Assembly: GCA_023481175.1 (NCBI GenBank)
Contig: JAMCWM010000025.1
Span: forward strand, 1 to 33,435
Length of the DNA stretch: 33,435 nucleotides
DNA from: Nitrospirota bacterium
GTDB lineage: Bacteria; Nitrospirota; Leptospirillia; Leptospirillales; Leptospirillaceae
Direction of reading: 5' to 3'
The notes beneath the pieces were generated by a model. It did no database searches, was not told the origin of the DNA, and worked only from the letters and a program-made list of their open reading frames with translations. Each line of letters starts with the position of its first letter. Position 1 is the stretch's first letter. The position numbers and the translations under genes were made by a program. This document shows positions 16,213-26,768 of this stretch, in pieces.

Positions 16213-17592
16213 ATGGATTCCGTAAAAAGCATTCCGAGCGGGACAGCCGCCAAGACGGCAATCATATCGTCCGTTTTCTGGCTCGCGATGGGGACGACAC
16301 TCGGGTTCGTCACCTCGCTCAAACTCTCCTATCCCGATGTCCTCTCGGGGACTCCCTACCTGAACTTCGGCCACATCCGGCCGGTCCACGTCCTGACGGT
16401 CATCTATGCCTGGATCTCGATGGCCTTTGCGGCGGCCATGTTCTATATGACCCCCGTCCTCTGCGGGACGAAGCTCTGGAGCGAGCGTCTGGGCGTCATG
16501 AACATCTGGCTCTGGAACCTGGGAATCATTATCGCCGATGTCTCTCTCGACCTGGGGATCAGCTCCGGGCGCGAGTATTCCGAGTTTGCCTGGCCCATCG
16601 ACATCTATGTCGTCGCCTTCATCTTCGTTCCGCTCGGGATGAACGTCTGGATGACCGTCCTCAACCGGACGGTGAAAGGCATCTATCCCACCACCTGGAT
16701 CATGATGGCGGCCATCCTCTACATGACGACCGACTATTCCCTGACCCAGTCCGTCGAAGTCTTCCACATTACCGGACTGAACGAGGCGCTCCTCACCTGG
16801 TGGAACGGCCACAACCAGCTGGGAATCTGGATCACTCCCGTTTCCATCGGGATCGGCATGTATCTCATCCCGAAACTTTCGGGCAATCCTCTTTACAGCC
16901 ACAAATTGGCGCACCTGACCTTCTGGGGACTCTTCGCCTTCTACTCCACTCCCGGCGCCCACCATCTGATGGGAGCCCCCATTCCCGAGTGGCTCAAATC
17001 CTTCGCCTCCGTCTCCGGAGTCATGATCCTCGTTCCGGGGATGGCCTTCATCGCCAACGCCCTCCTCACCATGCAGGGCAAGTGGCGGCTCTTTGTCGAA
17101 AGGCCCCCCATCCGGTGGGCCATCACCGGCACGCTGATGGGGATTCCCCTTTTCTTCCAGGGGGGATTCCAGCAGACCCGGGCGATCAACTGGTACATCC
17201 ACGGGACCCACTGGATCGTGGCCCATGCCCACCTTGCTCTTCTGGGATTCTCTTCCTTCATGGAAATCGGCGCCATGTACTATGGGCTCGAGCGGCTGCT
17301 GAACAGAAAGTTCAACCCGACCCTCGAGCTCTACCATTACTGGCTCATGACCATCGGGTTCATCATCTTCTGGACCTCGCTCACGGCGGCCGGACTCATC
17401 CAGGCGGCGGCCAAGGTCTACGAGATTCCTTATGTGGCGGCCGTCCAGGCGACCCATCCCTACATGGTGGCCCGGTCCTGGGGAGGCTTCATGATCATCA
17501 CGGGGCAGTGGATCTTCCTCTACAACCTCTACCGGACGTCGACCGATCCCGCCGGGAAGGCCGAGCCCTCGACCGTCGACGCGCTCGCGTAA
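16213..17592 (+). CDS. ccoN: CcoN-like heme-copper oxidase subunit I (cbb3 type), orphan
   Basis: This 459-residue polytopic membrane protein carries the cbb3 subunit I ligands: RPVHV (His59, low-spin heme), WWNGHN (His200, CuB), GAHHLMG (His250/251, CuB) and AHAHLALLG (His338/340, hemes). Tyr244 in FAFYSTPG is placed like the helix-VII tyrosine of CcoN. Glu-rich NorB features are not evident, so an oxygen reductase is favoured over NO reductase. ATG 16213 is chosen since AAGGAGG is six bases upstream; ATG 16207 overlaps that site. No ccoO, ccoP or ccoQ follows, which is unusual because CcoN needs a cytochrome c subunit. The partner may be encoded elsewhere. A strong hairpin ends the unit. 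Confidence 0.88.
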   Translation: MDSVKSIPSGTAAKTAIISSVFWLAMGTTLGFVTSLKLSYPDVLSGTPYLNFGHIRPVHVLTVIYAWISMAFAAAMFYMTPVLCGTKLWSERLGVMNIWLWNLGIIIADVSLDLGISSGREYSEFAWPIDIYVVAFIFVPLGMNVWMTVLNRTVKGIYPTTWIMMAAILYMTTDYSLTQSVEVFHITGLNEALLTWWNGHNQLGIWITPVSIGIGMYLIPKLSGNPLYSHKLAHLTFWGLFAFYSTPGAHHLMGAPIPEWLKSFASVSGVMILVPGMAFIANALLTMQGKWRLFVERPPIRWAITGTLMGIPLFFQGGFQQTRAINWYIHGTHWIVAHAHLALLGFSSFMEIGAMYYGLERLLNRKFNPTLELYHYWLMTIGFIIFWTSLTAAGLIQAAAKVYEIPYVAAVQATHPYMVARSWGGFMIITGQWIFLYNLYRTSTDPAGKAEPSTVDALA

Positions 17593-17599
17593 CGGCCAG

Positions 17600-17640
17600 A
17601 ACCTCTCCCTCCCGGATTTCGGAAGGGGGAGGTTTCTCCT
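17600..17640 (+). terminator. Intrinsic-type terminator after ccoN
   Basis: AACCTCTCCCT (17600-17610) pairs with AGGGGGAGGTT (17624-17634), with one G-U pair, followed by TCTCCTT. It begins eight bases after the ccoN stop and indicates a single-gene transcript. Confidence 0.62.
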
Positions 17641-17714
17641 TCCCTGGCCTCCGAAAGACCCTCCCTTCTCCTGCGAATTCCCTCTCCGGTCTTTCCAGGC
17701 CGGTCTCCCTCCTG

Positions 17715-17744
17715 TTGACCGGGAGGCTTTCTCCCCGGTACTCT
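17715..17744 (+). promoter_or_regulatory. Possible promoter for the DUF1054 gene
   Basis: TTGACC (17715-17720) is a 5/6 -35. TACTCT (17739-17744) lies 18 bp downstream as a weak -10. The gene starts 80 bp further on. Confidence 0.38.
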
Positions 17745-17824
17745 TTTCTCAGGCGCCTCTTCCGGAGAGAACTCCGCGGGAAGCGCACGGGACATGGCCA
17801 ACAATCTCAGGATTAAGGACGGAG

Positions 17825-19857
<2,033 letters not shown>

Positions 19858-19925
19858 TTACCGCAACAACTTACGCTTACCATAAAACATCGGATGCGTC
19901 GCGATTTTTCAGGCATTCTTGGGGG

Positions 19926-20506
19926 ATGGCGACCTTTCGGATTCCGAACCCCGCTCCGAACGTCCCTCCCAGCAAGGCCCAAGGCCTTGTCGACAGGATT
20001 TCCGCCGCTTTCCGGGACCTTCCGGATTCCAGAAAGCCCGGGAACAATCCGAAGGACTCGATGCCCGATGCGGCCTGCTCGGCCTTCTCCGTGTTCTTCA
20101 CCCCGTGTCCCTCCCATCTGGCCTTCCAGAGGACTCTTGCGCTGACGAGCGGCCGGAACAATGTCCAGTCCCACTTTGGCGTGCAGGATGTTCCGAGGGA
20201 CGTCCAGATCCGGAACATCCTGGATTCGGTCGAGGCGAAGGAGAGTACCCCGCTGAACCAGGGGGTCGGAGACACTCTGTGGGCCGAGGGAAGCCTCCGG
20301 CATCGTCACCTTGCGGTCACCCCGGCTCTGGTGGCCTCCGGAGAGCTCCGGGTCGTGCCGCTTCCCCGGAGTTCGTCGTCCGCGAGGACGGGCGCGAAAG
20401 ACCTCTATGCCCCTCAGCCCTTCTGCGAGAAGGTGAAGGCGGTCGGATTCCATGTCCTCTTCACCTGCAAACCCGCGTCCCGTCCCGCCCTCTTTGAAAA
20501 AAGTCT
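19926..20506 (+). pseudogene. Decayed DDE-type transposase fragment (ISNCY-like)
   Basis: From 19926 the translation includes GLVDRISAAFRDLPDSR, then SMPDAACSAFSVFFTPCPSH and SHFGVQDVPRDVQIRNILD, the N-terminal pattern of a large transposase group often labelled ISNCY. After a gap and frameshifts come HRHLAVTPALVASGELRVV, then PEFVV and EDG in the next frame, then KDLYAPQPFCEKVKAVGF and VLFTCKPASRPALFEKSL. Much of the catalytic domain and the 3' end are missing. No clear terminal inverted repeats were seen. It fills the gap between purA and the chemoreceptor. The family label is from memory. Confidence 0.65.
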
Positions 20507-20522
20507 CGTTCGACGTAAGGTT

Positions 20523-22151
20523 TCAAAGCGTAAACCGCCTGACAAGAACTTCAAGGGACTGGGACTGGGCGGAAAGGCCCGAAGAGATGTCTGTGAGTGT
20601 TTCCTGTTCGGAGAGCATCTGCAGGGAGAGCGCGTTGATTCGAGAGACGGCTTCCCGGGTGTGCTGCTCCTCCTTGCGGAGGTCGTCGAAGGAGCCTTCG
20701 ACCTGCTTCATGAGTTCCGGCAGCATCCCCACCGCATGATGAATTGACTTGAAGGCCCGGGATGTCTCGTCTGTCGACCCGGCCCCTTCTGCCACGGCCT
20801 GCTGGGCCTGCTCCATCATCAGGGTTGTCTCTTCGGACATCCGCTCGATCTCTTTCACCACATTCCCGATTTCCTCGGTGGATTTTCCACTTCTTTGGGA
20901 GAGCTTACGCACCTCGTCGGCGACCACGGCGAACCCACGGCCCTGTTCGCCGGCCCGTGCCGCTTCGATCGCCGCGTTCAAGGCCAGAAGGTTCGTCTGT
21001 TCTGCGATTTCCCGGACGCTCTCCGTTGCTGTCCCGATCCGCGATACCGATCCCGAAAGTCTCTGAAGGGCCTCTCGCGTTTTTCGGATATTGTCGAGGA
21101 TCTTGTCGAAGGAGCCCCTCGACCGCTCCCCGATCAGGACGCCCTCGTTCGATATCTCGACCACCTTGAGGGCTTCTCCGCTCGTGCGCCCCGTGAGCTC
21201 CTGAGAGTGTGTGACCGTCCTGTCCATGCGCTCAACCCCCGAGACGACCCGGGTGGTGGCATCCTCGATCTCCTTGGCGTTCGCCCCGGCGAGAGCGGAG
21301 ATCCGGGTCAGTTCGCCCGCCTTTTCCGATATGGTGCTTTCGATTCCTGAAAGACTGATCAAAATTTCGCGGAAATTCTCGAAGACCTGCCGGATCCTGC
21401 CGACAATCTGCCCGAATTCGTCCTTGTGGTGGTCCTCTGAAACGGGGGACAGGTCGAAGCGGGAGAGCTTTTCGGACATGCTGACTGAACTATTGATCCC
21501 TTTCCGGAATCGCATGTAGACAAGGCCCATCATCACCAGAGAGACAAGAGAGCCGATGGCCGCCACGGTGAGGGAAAGGGCCATCGTCCGGTGATAGGCC
21601 CTTGTGAGACGCGCTTCTTTGTGTGTCAACTCATTCTGGGATAGAAGCGTGAGCGACTGGATGTCGCCACGGATCCGCCGCCACTCGGAGAGTTCGTCCG
21701 ATCCGAGAAGGACCATGGCCCGCAGACGGTCCTGCCCCGAAAGTTCGAGTATGGCGTTGATGGTTCTCGTGTGTTTCCGGAAGGAGTCTTCGAGGTCCTC
21801 GAGCCCGGAGAGCACCTTCCTGCGAAAGACGGGGTTGGGGTTGGTCGCGATCACAGATTTTCCCTGGGAGATTATGTCGATTGTCACTTCTCTGAATTTT
21901 TGAAGATTGCTCTTTGCAACCTTGTCCGACGGATTGATGAGAAGGTTCCGAAGGGCCATCTCTTCGAGGAGGGCATTGGAGAAGATGTTCTGGTAGGCGA
22001 TAACGAGGGACTGGTCGTTCTTGAAGATCCGTTCGATCTCGGCGCGGTAATTCGCCATTCCGGAGAGGGAGACCCAGAAGGCATAGCCCACGAGGACGAA
22101 AGACAGCCCCATGGAGAGGGCAAATCGCACGGACATGTAGGTCATGTTCAT
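20523..22151 (-). CDS. Methyl-accepting chemotaxis protein
   Basis: This 542-residue membrane receptor has TM1 at about 9-30, a periplasmic helical sensor (about 31-185) with no domain I can name, and TM2 at about 190-213. A HAMP-like linker and a long coiled-coil signalling domain follow. The CheA/CheW-binding tip is present: [20 protein letters not shown], followed by [15 protein letters not shown]. It ends without the CheR-docking pentapeptide. The start at 22151 has AAGGGAG five bases upstream. The leader on the minus strand contains a small hairpin (22202-22224). No che genes are nearby, so it would act through a core cluster elsewhere. The ligand is unknown. Confidence 0.94.
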   Translation of the reverse strand: MNMTYMSVRFALSMGLSFVLVGYAFWVSLSGMANYRAEIERIFKNDQSLVIAYQNIFSNALLEEMALRNLLINPSDKVAKSNLQKFREVTIDIISQGKSVIATNPNPVFRRKVLSGLEDLEDSFRKHTRTINAILELSGQDRLRAMVLLGSDELSEWRRIRGDIQSLTLLSQNELTHKEARLTRAYHRTMALSLTVAAIGSLVSLVMMGLVYMRFRKGINSSVSMSEKLSRFDLSPVSEDHHKDEFGQIVGRIRQVFENFREILISLSGIESTISEKAGELTRISALAGANAKEIEDATTRVVSGVERMDRTVTHSQELTGRTSGEALKVVEISNEGVLIGERSRGSFDKILDNIRKTREALQRLSGSVSRIGTATESVREIAEQTNLLALNAAIEAARAGEQGRGFAVVADEVRKLSQRSGKSTEEIGNVVKEIERMSEETTLMMEQAQQAVAEGAGSTDETSRAFKSIHHAVGMLPELMKQVEGSFDDLRKEEQHTREAVSRINALSLQMLSEQETLTDISSGLSAQSQSLEVLVRRFTL

Positions 22152-22347
22152 ACCGGCTCCCTTATCGATGGAGTAGGTTTTGAAGAAAATTTTTCCTGAA
22201 GGTGAGATCCGACGGGAGTCTCACGGTTCTTTTCGGAAAATCGGCGCGTTTTCTAAAGCATGGCTTGCCGGAATTTCCCTTGAGAGGCTTTCGAGAAAGC
22301 GATCCCTGGCGTGCCGTCCCGGGCAATGAAGCCGTTCACCCTGGTAC

Positions 22348-22369
22348 ACCCTGGAGCCGACTCCAGGGT
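22348..22369 (-). terminator. Hairpin at the end of the efflux pump gene
   Basis: ACCCTGGAG (22348-22356) and CTCCAGGGT (22361-22369) form a perfect 9-bp stem with loop CCGA, touching the stop codon of the DHA2 pump gene. A further CCCTGG lies next to it. There is no T-run, so termination is possible rather than certain. Confidence 0.42.
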
Positions 22370-23892
22370 CAAGGGCCTTTCCCCGAATTTTCTTTCGGGA
22401 GGGAAAGAGACGGAATGTCCCGGAAAAACCGGTCTTTTGCAGGAAGGATCAGGATGAAAAGGGAGGCCAGGAGGGAGACGCCCCCGAGAATGAAGAAGGT
22501 TTCGTTGTAGGCGAAGGCCTGGGAGAGGGAAAGGGCGAGCTTCCGGAACGGAGGAGAGGGAAGAGGGGCGGAGGTCTGGGGAAGGACCGGATGGAAGGCC
22601 GGGGCGATGTTGTCCACAAGGTGGCGGGCCCAGACCGTTCCGAACATCCCTCCCAGAAACTGGATCACAAGCTGGACGACCAGCCCCACCCGGTGAAGGG
22701 AGGCGGGAAGAGTCCGGAGGACCAGCGGGGCCAGGGAGACCTGGGTCAGGGCCACGCCGATGCCGAAGACCGCCTGGGGGAGAAGGACGAGCCCAAGGGA
22801 GTAGACATTGGCGGGAAGCGTCAGGTAGGCCAGGTTGGAGAGAGCGATCAGGAGCGACCCCGCCGCCATGAAGCCCCAGGTGAAAAAGCCGCGCCCCGGC
22901 GTGATCAGGAGGGCGAAGACCGGGATCAGAAGCTCGGTGATCGCCCCTATGAAGATCACCATGCCGGCCTGGTGGCTCTGGAAATGGTAGAAAATCTCGA
23001 GAAAGAGGGGAAGAAGATAGAGGCGTCCGAAGATGGCGGTCGACCTGAGAAAGTTTGCGGCGGAAAGGAGCAGGTAGCCCCCGTGGGAAAAAAGTTCGGG
23101 AGGAATGATGGGCCGGGGATGGCGCACGGCGTGAAGAAGGTAGGAAAAGGTCAGGAGGAGGCAGGCGAAGGCCATCCAGAACAGGGGCAGGCTGTGCCAG
23201 CCGAACCGCTCGCCCTCCATGAGGGTATCCATCAGGAAGAAGGCCGCTCCGAAGAAGAGAATCCATCCCCCGAGGTCGAAGGGAACCCTTTCGGGGCGGG
23301 GGTGGTCCGTAAGAGCCACCGCGGCCAGGAGAAGCGTCAGGAAGCCTACCGGCAGGTGGATGCCCATCGTCCAGCGCCAGCCCAGGGTATCGACGAGAAG
23401 GCCGCCGATGGTGGGGCCGAGGCTCACGGCCAGGGCGTTTCCCACGGCGAAAATGGAGAGGGCCCGGGCCCGCCGCTCCGGCGGGAAGCTTTCGTTGATG
23501 AGGGTGATCGACAGCGGAATCAGGACCCCCCCCGAAAGTCCCTGGAGAGCGCGCCCGACCATCATCCCCGGCATGAAGTGCGCCAGCATGGAGATCACCG
23601 AGCCCGCCATGAAGACGGCGGTGGCCAGGGAGTAGAGGTCGCGCTCCTCGAAAAGCCCCCGGAGGCGGTAGGAGAGGGGGATGCCGAGGGCGACGAAGAG
23701 GCTGTACCCTGCGGTCAGCCAGCGGGTTTCGTCGGGTGAGGAGTCCAGGGCCCGGGAGATGAAGAGCCGCCCGACATTCATGCTGGTGGTGTCGGCCAGA
23801 GGCATGGTCGTGCCCAGGATGACGGTGAAGAGGACCATGCCGGGCGAACGAAGGGGGAGCCCGGACAGGAGACGCCGGAGAGGATCTGTCAT
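22369..23892 (-). CDS. DHA2-family (EmrB/QacA-like) MFS drug efflux transporter
   Basis: This 507-residue protein has about 14 hydrophobic segments. The DHA2 motif appears early as TMPLADTTSMNVGRLFISR, then WLTAGYSLFVALGIPLSYRL, GRALQGLSGGVLIPLS and the motif-C-like GPTIGGLLVDTLGWRW. The family exports drugs, dyes or other small toxic compounds by proton antiport, often with an EmrA-type adaptor, which is absent here. ATG 23892 is preferred because a GGAG lies upstream and homologues start near there. An in-frame ATG at 24021 would add 43 Pro-rich residues. A 16-bp palindrome covers its ribosome binding site. It follows a small membrane protein and a thiamine-binding protein on the same strand. 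Confidence 0.92.
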   Translation of the reverse strand: MTDPLRRLLSGLPLRSPGMVLFTVILGTTMPLADTTSMNVGRLFISRALDSSPDETRWLTAGYSLFVALGIPLSYRLRGLFEERDLYSLATAVFMAGSVISMLAHFMPGMMVGRALQGLSGGVLIPLSITLINESFPPERRARALSIFAVGNALAVSLGPTIGGLLVDTLGWRWTMGIHLPVGFLTLLLAAVALTDHPRPERVPFDLGGWILFFGAAFFLMDTLMEGERFGWHSLPLFWMAFACLLLTFSYLLHAVRHPRPIIPPELFSHGGYLLLSAANFLRSTAIFGRLYLLPLFLEIFYHFQSHQAGMVIFIGAITELLIPVFALLITPGRGFFTWGFMAAGSLLIALSNLAYLTLPANVYSLGLVLLPQAVFGIGVALTQVSLAPLVLRTLPASLHRVGLVVQLVIQFLGGMFGTVWARHLVDNIAPAFHPVLPQTSAPLPSPPFRKLALSLSQAFAYNETFFILGGVSLLASLFILILPAKDRFFRDIPSLSLPKENSGKGP

Positions 23893-23902
23893 CGTCCGTT
23901 TC

Positions 23903-23918
23903 TCCGGCAATTGCCGGA
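23903..23918 (-). promoter_or_regulatory. 16-bp perfect palindrome at the efflux pump ribosome binding site
   Basis: TCCGGCAATTGCCGGA reads the same on both strands and lies 10 bases upstream of ATG 23892. The purine-rich CGGAGA that would serve as ribosome binding site is partly inside its 3' arm. It could be an operator for a TetR- or MarR-type regulator, or a hairpin hiding the ribosome binding site. Confidence 0.45.
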
Positions 23919-24036
23919 AAACCCGTGACCAGTCGGGGGAGGACTCAGGGAGGGCGGGACCGGGAGGAGGAAGGGAGGGGGCCAGGAGACGCAGGGGATC
24001 CTGTTCCGGACTTCGACGCACTTCAACGGGGCCCCT

Positions 24037-24264
24037 TCATGACGGCATGGAGAAATAAAATGTGGGAGGCGCAAGGGAAAAGGAGGGAAGCTGGTGGGAA
24101 AGCATCATGCGGGTCGCGGCGACAAAGATTCCGGCGGTCAAAAGGATCAGGCCCCCCAGAGCCAGCCGGTGTCTTGCCGTCCCGTGCGGCAGGAGGGAGG
24201 CCGCCTCGAGAAGCAGGATGAGGACGAGAACGAAGAGAACCATCCAGAAGAAGGCCAGATCCAT
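24037..24264 (-). CDS. Small two-helix membrane protein
   Basis: This 75-residue protein has two hydrophobic stretches, WMVLFVLVLILLLEAASLL (8-26) and LALGGLILLTAGIFVAA (34-50), joined by a short basic loop PHGTARHR. No family is recognised. ATG 24264 has AAGGA seven bases upstream, and codon use matches its neighbours, so it is likely real. It lies between the thiamine-binding protein gene (25 bp upstream) and the DHA2 pump. It may be a membrane accessory of one of them; function unknown. Confidence 0.7.
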   Translation of the reverse strand: MDLAFFWMVLFVLVLILLLEAASLLPHGTARHRLALGGLILLTAGIFVAATRMMLSHQLPSFSLAPPTFYFSMPS

Positions 24265-24289
24265 GCGGGGATCCTTTTTGCGAGACGGA

Positions 24290-24604
24290 TCAGGATTTCC
24301 TGACGGATCGTCCCAGACGTTTTTCGACGGACGAAATCTTTCCGGAGAGACGGCCGGTCTGGTTCTTCCGGGCGTCGATCTTGATCGAGACGCTGATGCG
24401 GTTGCAGTCCTGGCTCATCCGCTCGTAGCAGCGGGTGACCACGGCCATCACCTCGTCCCACTCGCCTTCGAGGACGGTTCCCATAGGGTTCAAACGGTAG
24501 TCCACCCCGCTCTTGTCGACGATGTCGAGGGAGCGGGCGACGTAATCTCCCACCGACTCTCCCTTGTCGAGGGGGCTCATGGAAAATTCGAGGAGAACGG
24601 ACAC
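24290..24604 (-). CDS. MTH1187/YkoF-type thiamine-binding family protein (DUF77)
   Basis: This 104-residue protein starts SVLLEFSMSPLDKGESVGDY and contains LNPMGTVLEGEWDEVMAVV and SVSIKIDARKNQ, the usual blocks of the MTH1187 family. These form ferredoxin-like folds that assemble as tetramers and in related proteins bind thiamine or its pyrimidine. GTG 24604 is chosen, with AAAGGA upstream. An in-frame ATG at 24676 would add a Pro-rich tail unlike the family. It is first in a same-strand run with a small membrane protein and an efflux pump. No thiamine biosynthesis gene or riboswitch was seen. Confidence 0.85.
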   Translation of the reverse strand: MSVLLEFSMSPLDKGESVGDYVARSLDIVDKSGVDYRLNPMGTVLEGEWDEVMAVVTRCYERMSQDCNRISVSIKIDARKNQTGRLSGKISSVEKRLGRSVRKS

Positions 24605-25013
24605 GGCGGATCCTTTCGATAGGGGAGGAGGAATTCCTTTCCCGGATATTCTGACGGATTTCTGTTCTCCGGGCAATCCTGGCGGCCCTTCCCCCCGTCA
24701 AAAAGGGGACCGGGGGGCCGGAAAAGAGGAGAGCCCTGAGAATGAGGACGTCAGTCTCTTTGAGACATTTTTGGCACGATTTTGCACGAACATTCCTCCA
24801 CGTATTGTTCACCATTTCGTCACATTATCTTGAGAATCCCTTTTTATCCCCCCGATAGGATGAGCACAGTCCCGAGTGGCCCCCGCGCATGTCGGGGAAT
24901 TCCGGACACCCCCCCCGGAACCTGCGTCGGTCCGGGGGAATAAATAGTTTGATCTCTTAAATTTCTTCAACAATTCGGTGCAACCGCACGATTAAACCAG
25001 GGAGGATCTCTTG
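24605..25013. other. Divergent intergenic region between thiamine-binding gene and porin
   Basis: This 409-bp stretch holds no gene. It contains a GC-rich hairpin (about 24681-24720). An AT-rich tract at 24771-24836 has TT/CAC-rich units repeating every 11 bp, and might be a degenerate Pho box. A TAGGAT-like -10 lies near 24856. A strong stem is formed by CCCCCGGA (24912-24919) and TCCGGGGG (24931-24938). The porin leader would start around 24870, with the stem inside it. Confidence 0.4.
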
Positions 25014-26636
25014 ATGACCACCGGTAAACGGTCGGCCGGGCTCGCCTTTCTCGCCGCGGGACTTCTCGCGCTGGGAGGCTGGACCCCGGCTTTCGCCGAC
25101 AACCTGACGCCCGACTCGCCCTATTCTCAGCCGGGCCAGACGGCGACCAACCAGTCGGGCACCCCGTCCGGCTCCCAGAAGGCGACCCAGGCGGACATGG
25201 ACAAGTTCAATTCGGAGTTCCACAACTCCTTCCAGAACCTGATGCCGGACGCCCCCCCTCCCGGATACTCGACGATGATGGGCAAGTGGGTCACCACCAT
25301 GTACGGCTTCGTCCAGGTCGATACGGTCTACGACTCCTCGAACTCCTACAACAACTGGCCTTTCAACGCGGCGCCGGCCAATGCGGGGGTGACCGGCAAT
25401 AGCGGAACGCCTCAAGGGAGCCAGATCGATTCCGGGCGCTTCGGAATGGACGTGAACAACTCCCGGATCGGCTTCGCCCTCTCCTCCCCGGTCTACAACG
25501 GCTACAAGATCCGGGCCTTGCTCGAAATGGACTTCCTGGCCGCTCCCACGCCGGGAGCTCCCGCTTTTGGGGGGTCCGGTCTGGGTTATGTGACCAACCC
25601 GATCTTCCGGATCCGGCACTTCTTCTTCGACGTGACCACCCCCTCCTGGGGCAATGTCCTGGTGGGGCAGTACTGGTCCCTCTTCGGATGGCAGCCCTAC
25701 AACATCCAGAACAACCTCCAGATCGCTCCCGGCCCCGGCACGGCCTACGGTCGGTTCCCCCAGATCCGCTGGTACAAGATCCTCCACATGGATCAAGCGA
25801 CGCAGGGTCTGATGCTCGAGCCGGCAGTGGCGATCATGCTTCCTCCGACGACGACCAGCGGGATGCCGTCCTTTACGGAAGGGCTGAAGCTCTCCGACAG
25901 CCATCTGATGACGGAGATGATGATCGGCGACACCGGAAAGGGCCAGTTCCCGGCCAGCATCGGGATCTCCGGGATCGAGCAGAATTATTCCGGATATAAC
26001 AATGGGAATCCAGCACTTTATCCTGCTTATGGAAATACATCTAAGGGGGCGGGCTTCAACTCCTGGACGGCGGCCGGGGCGGTGGACCTGATCTTGCCCA
26101 TCATCCCGATCCACAACGACAAGCCCGGGAACAACCTGACCCTCCAGGCCGAATACACCTGGGGCCAGGGGGACGCCTGGCAGTTCCCGAACCTCTCCTT
26201 TGGTCTTGGCGGTAATTCGGTCAATACTCCGGGAGGAGGCGGCGCGGGATATGCCGGAAACGGCGTGATCATGAACAACGGCTTCCTGCCGCTGGACATC
26301 CAGACTTACAACGCCGACCTCCAGTACTACTTCCCGGACGACGCCCGGACCTCGGTCGTGGTGGGCTTCGCCGTGGACAACGCCTCCAACCTCCAGCAGA
26401 TTGCCAATGTGATCGGAGGCGGAGGAGTGCCTCTGGGAGGCGCCGGGGGGACAAATGCCCTCGTTTCCTATCTCCAGCCCGACACCCACCTGACCTTCGC
26501 CTACGTGGACCTCTGGCACGATTTTACGCCGGCGGTGCGGGCAGGGCTCGAGTTCGGCCAGTACGACGCGGTCTACACCAATGGAATGAACGCCCTCGAC
26601 AACCGGGTGATGATGTCCTGGTTCTACCTGTTCTAA
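25014..26636 (+). CDS. Outer-membrane porin, DcaP-like
   Basis: This 540-residue protein has a signal peptide (KRSAGLAFLAAGLLALGGW, cleavage likely after AFA near residue 29). A low-complexity linker follows (about 30-75), then a beta-barrel. The barrel begins MYGFVQVDTVYDSSN and includes SRIGFALSSP, IRHFFFDVTTPSWGNVLVGQ and YWSLFGW, and ends in aromatic FYLF, the usual outer-membrane insertion signal. The pattern resembles DcaP and phosphate-selective porins. ATG 25014 has GGGAGGA eight bases upstream; TTG 25011 is less likely. It heads the phosphate genes, so phosphate or another anion is a plausible substrate, by context only. Codon use shifts to AT-rich around 25981-26045, probably an exposed loop. 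Confidence 0.85.
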   Translation: MTTGKRSAGLAFLAAGLLALGGWTPAFADNLTPDSPYSQPGQTATNQSGTPSGSQKATQADMDKFNSEFHNSFQNLMPDAPPPGYSTMMGKWVTTMYGFVQVDTVYDSSNSYNNWPFNAAPANAGVTGNSGTPQGSQIDSGRFGMDVNNSRIGFALSSPVYNGYKIRALLEMDFLAAPTPGAPAFGGSGLGYVTNPIFRIRHFFFDVTTPSWGNVLVGQYWSLFGWQPYNIQNNLQIAPGPGTAYGRFPQIRWYKILHMDQATQGLMLEPAVAIMLPPTTTSGMPSFTEGLKLSDSHLMTEMMIGDTGKGQFPASIGISGIEQNYSGYNNGNPALYPAYGNTSKGAGFNSWTAAGAVDLILPIIPIHNDKPGNNLTLQAEYTWGQGDAWQFPNLSFGLGGNSVNTPGGGGAGYAGNGVIMNNGFLPLDIQTYNADLQYYFPDDARTSVVVGFAVDNASNLQQIANVIGGGGVPLGGAGGTNALVSYLQPDTHLTFAYVDLWHDFTPAVRAGLEFGQYDAVYTNGMNALDNRVMMSWFYLF

Positions 26637-26652
26637 GTTCCAAGAAGATTCT

Positions 26653-26684
26653 CCCGGGAAGGCCACCCCTTCCCGGGTTCACTT
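26653..26684 (+). terminator. Terminator after the porin gene
   Basis: CCCGGGAAGG (26653-26662) pairs perfectly with CCTTCCCGGG (26668-26677) around a five-base loop, followed by TTCACTT. It separates the porin from the regulator gene. Confidence 0.7.
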
Positions 26685-26691
26685 GAGAGGA

Positions 26692-26724
26692 CTGTCATCG
26701 AAATGAAACAGACTCGTCATACGG
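26692..26724 (+). promoter_or_regulatory. Candidate Pho box in front of the PhoB-like regulator
   Basis: Three units at 11-bp spacing read CTGTCAT (26692), ATGAAAC (26703) and TCGTCAT (26714). The first is the E. coli PhoB consensus and the third is close. TATCGT (26742-26747) could be the -10. The site overlaps the longest possible start of the regulator (ATG 26703), which argues for the downstream start at 26769. It suggests autoregulation. Confidence 0.45.
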
Positions 26725-26768
26725 AGGACATCCGGAGAAGCTATCGTGGGCTCATGGAGGATTCTGGA

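Noticed and set aside
22236-22262. GCCGATTT on the minus strand as a flagellar sigma-28 promoter for the chemoreceptor
   Set aside because: No TAAA-type -35 lies at the required spacing upstream.
24957-26666. 569-codon minus-strand frame over the porin
   Set aside because: Antisense shadow; the plus-strand frame has a signal peptide, barrel pattern and terminal Phe.
26703-26768. Upstream ATG 26703 as the start of the PhoB-like regulator
   Set aside because: It has no well-spaced ribosome binding site and falls within a candidate Pho box; ATG 26769 has GGAGG and starts just before the receiver.
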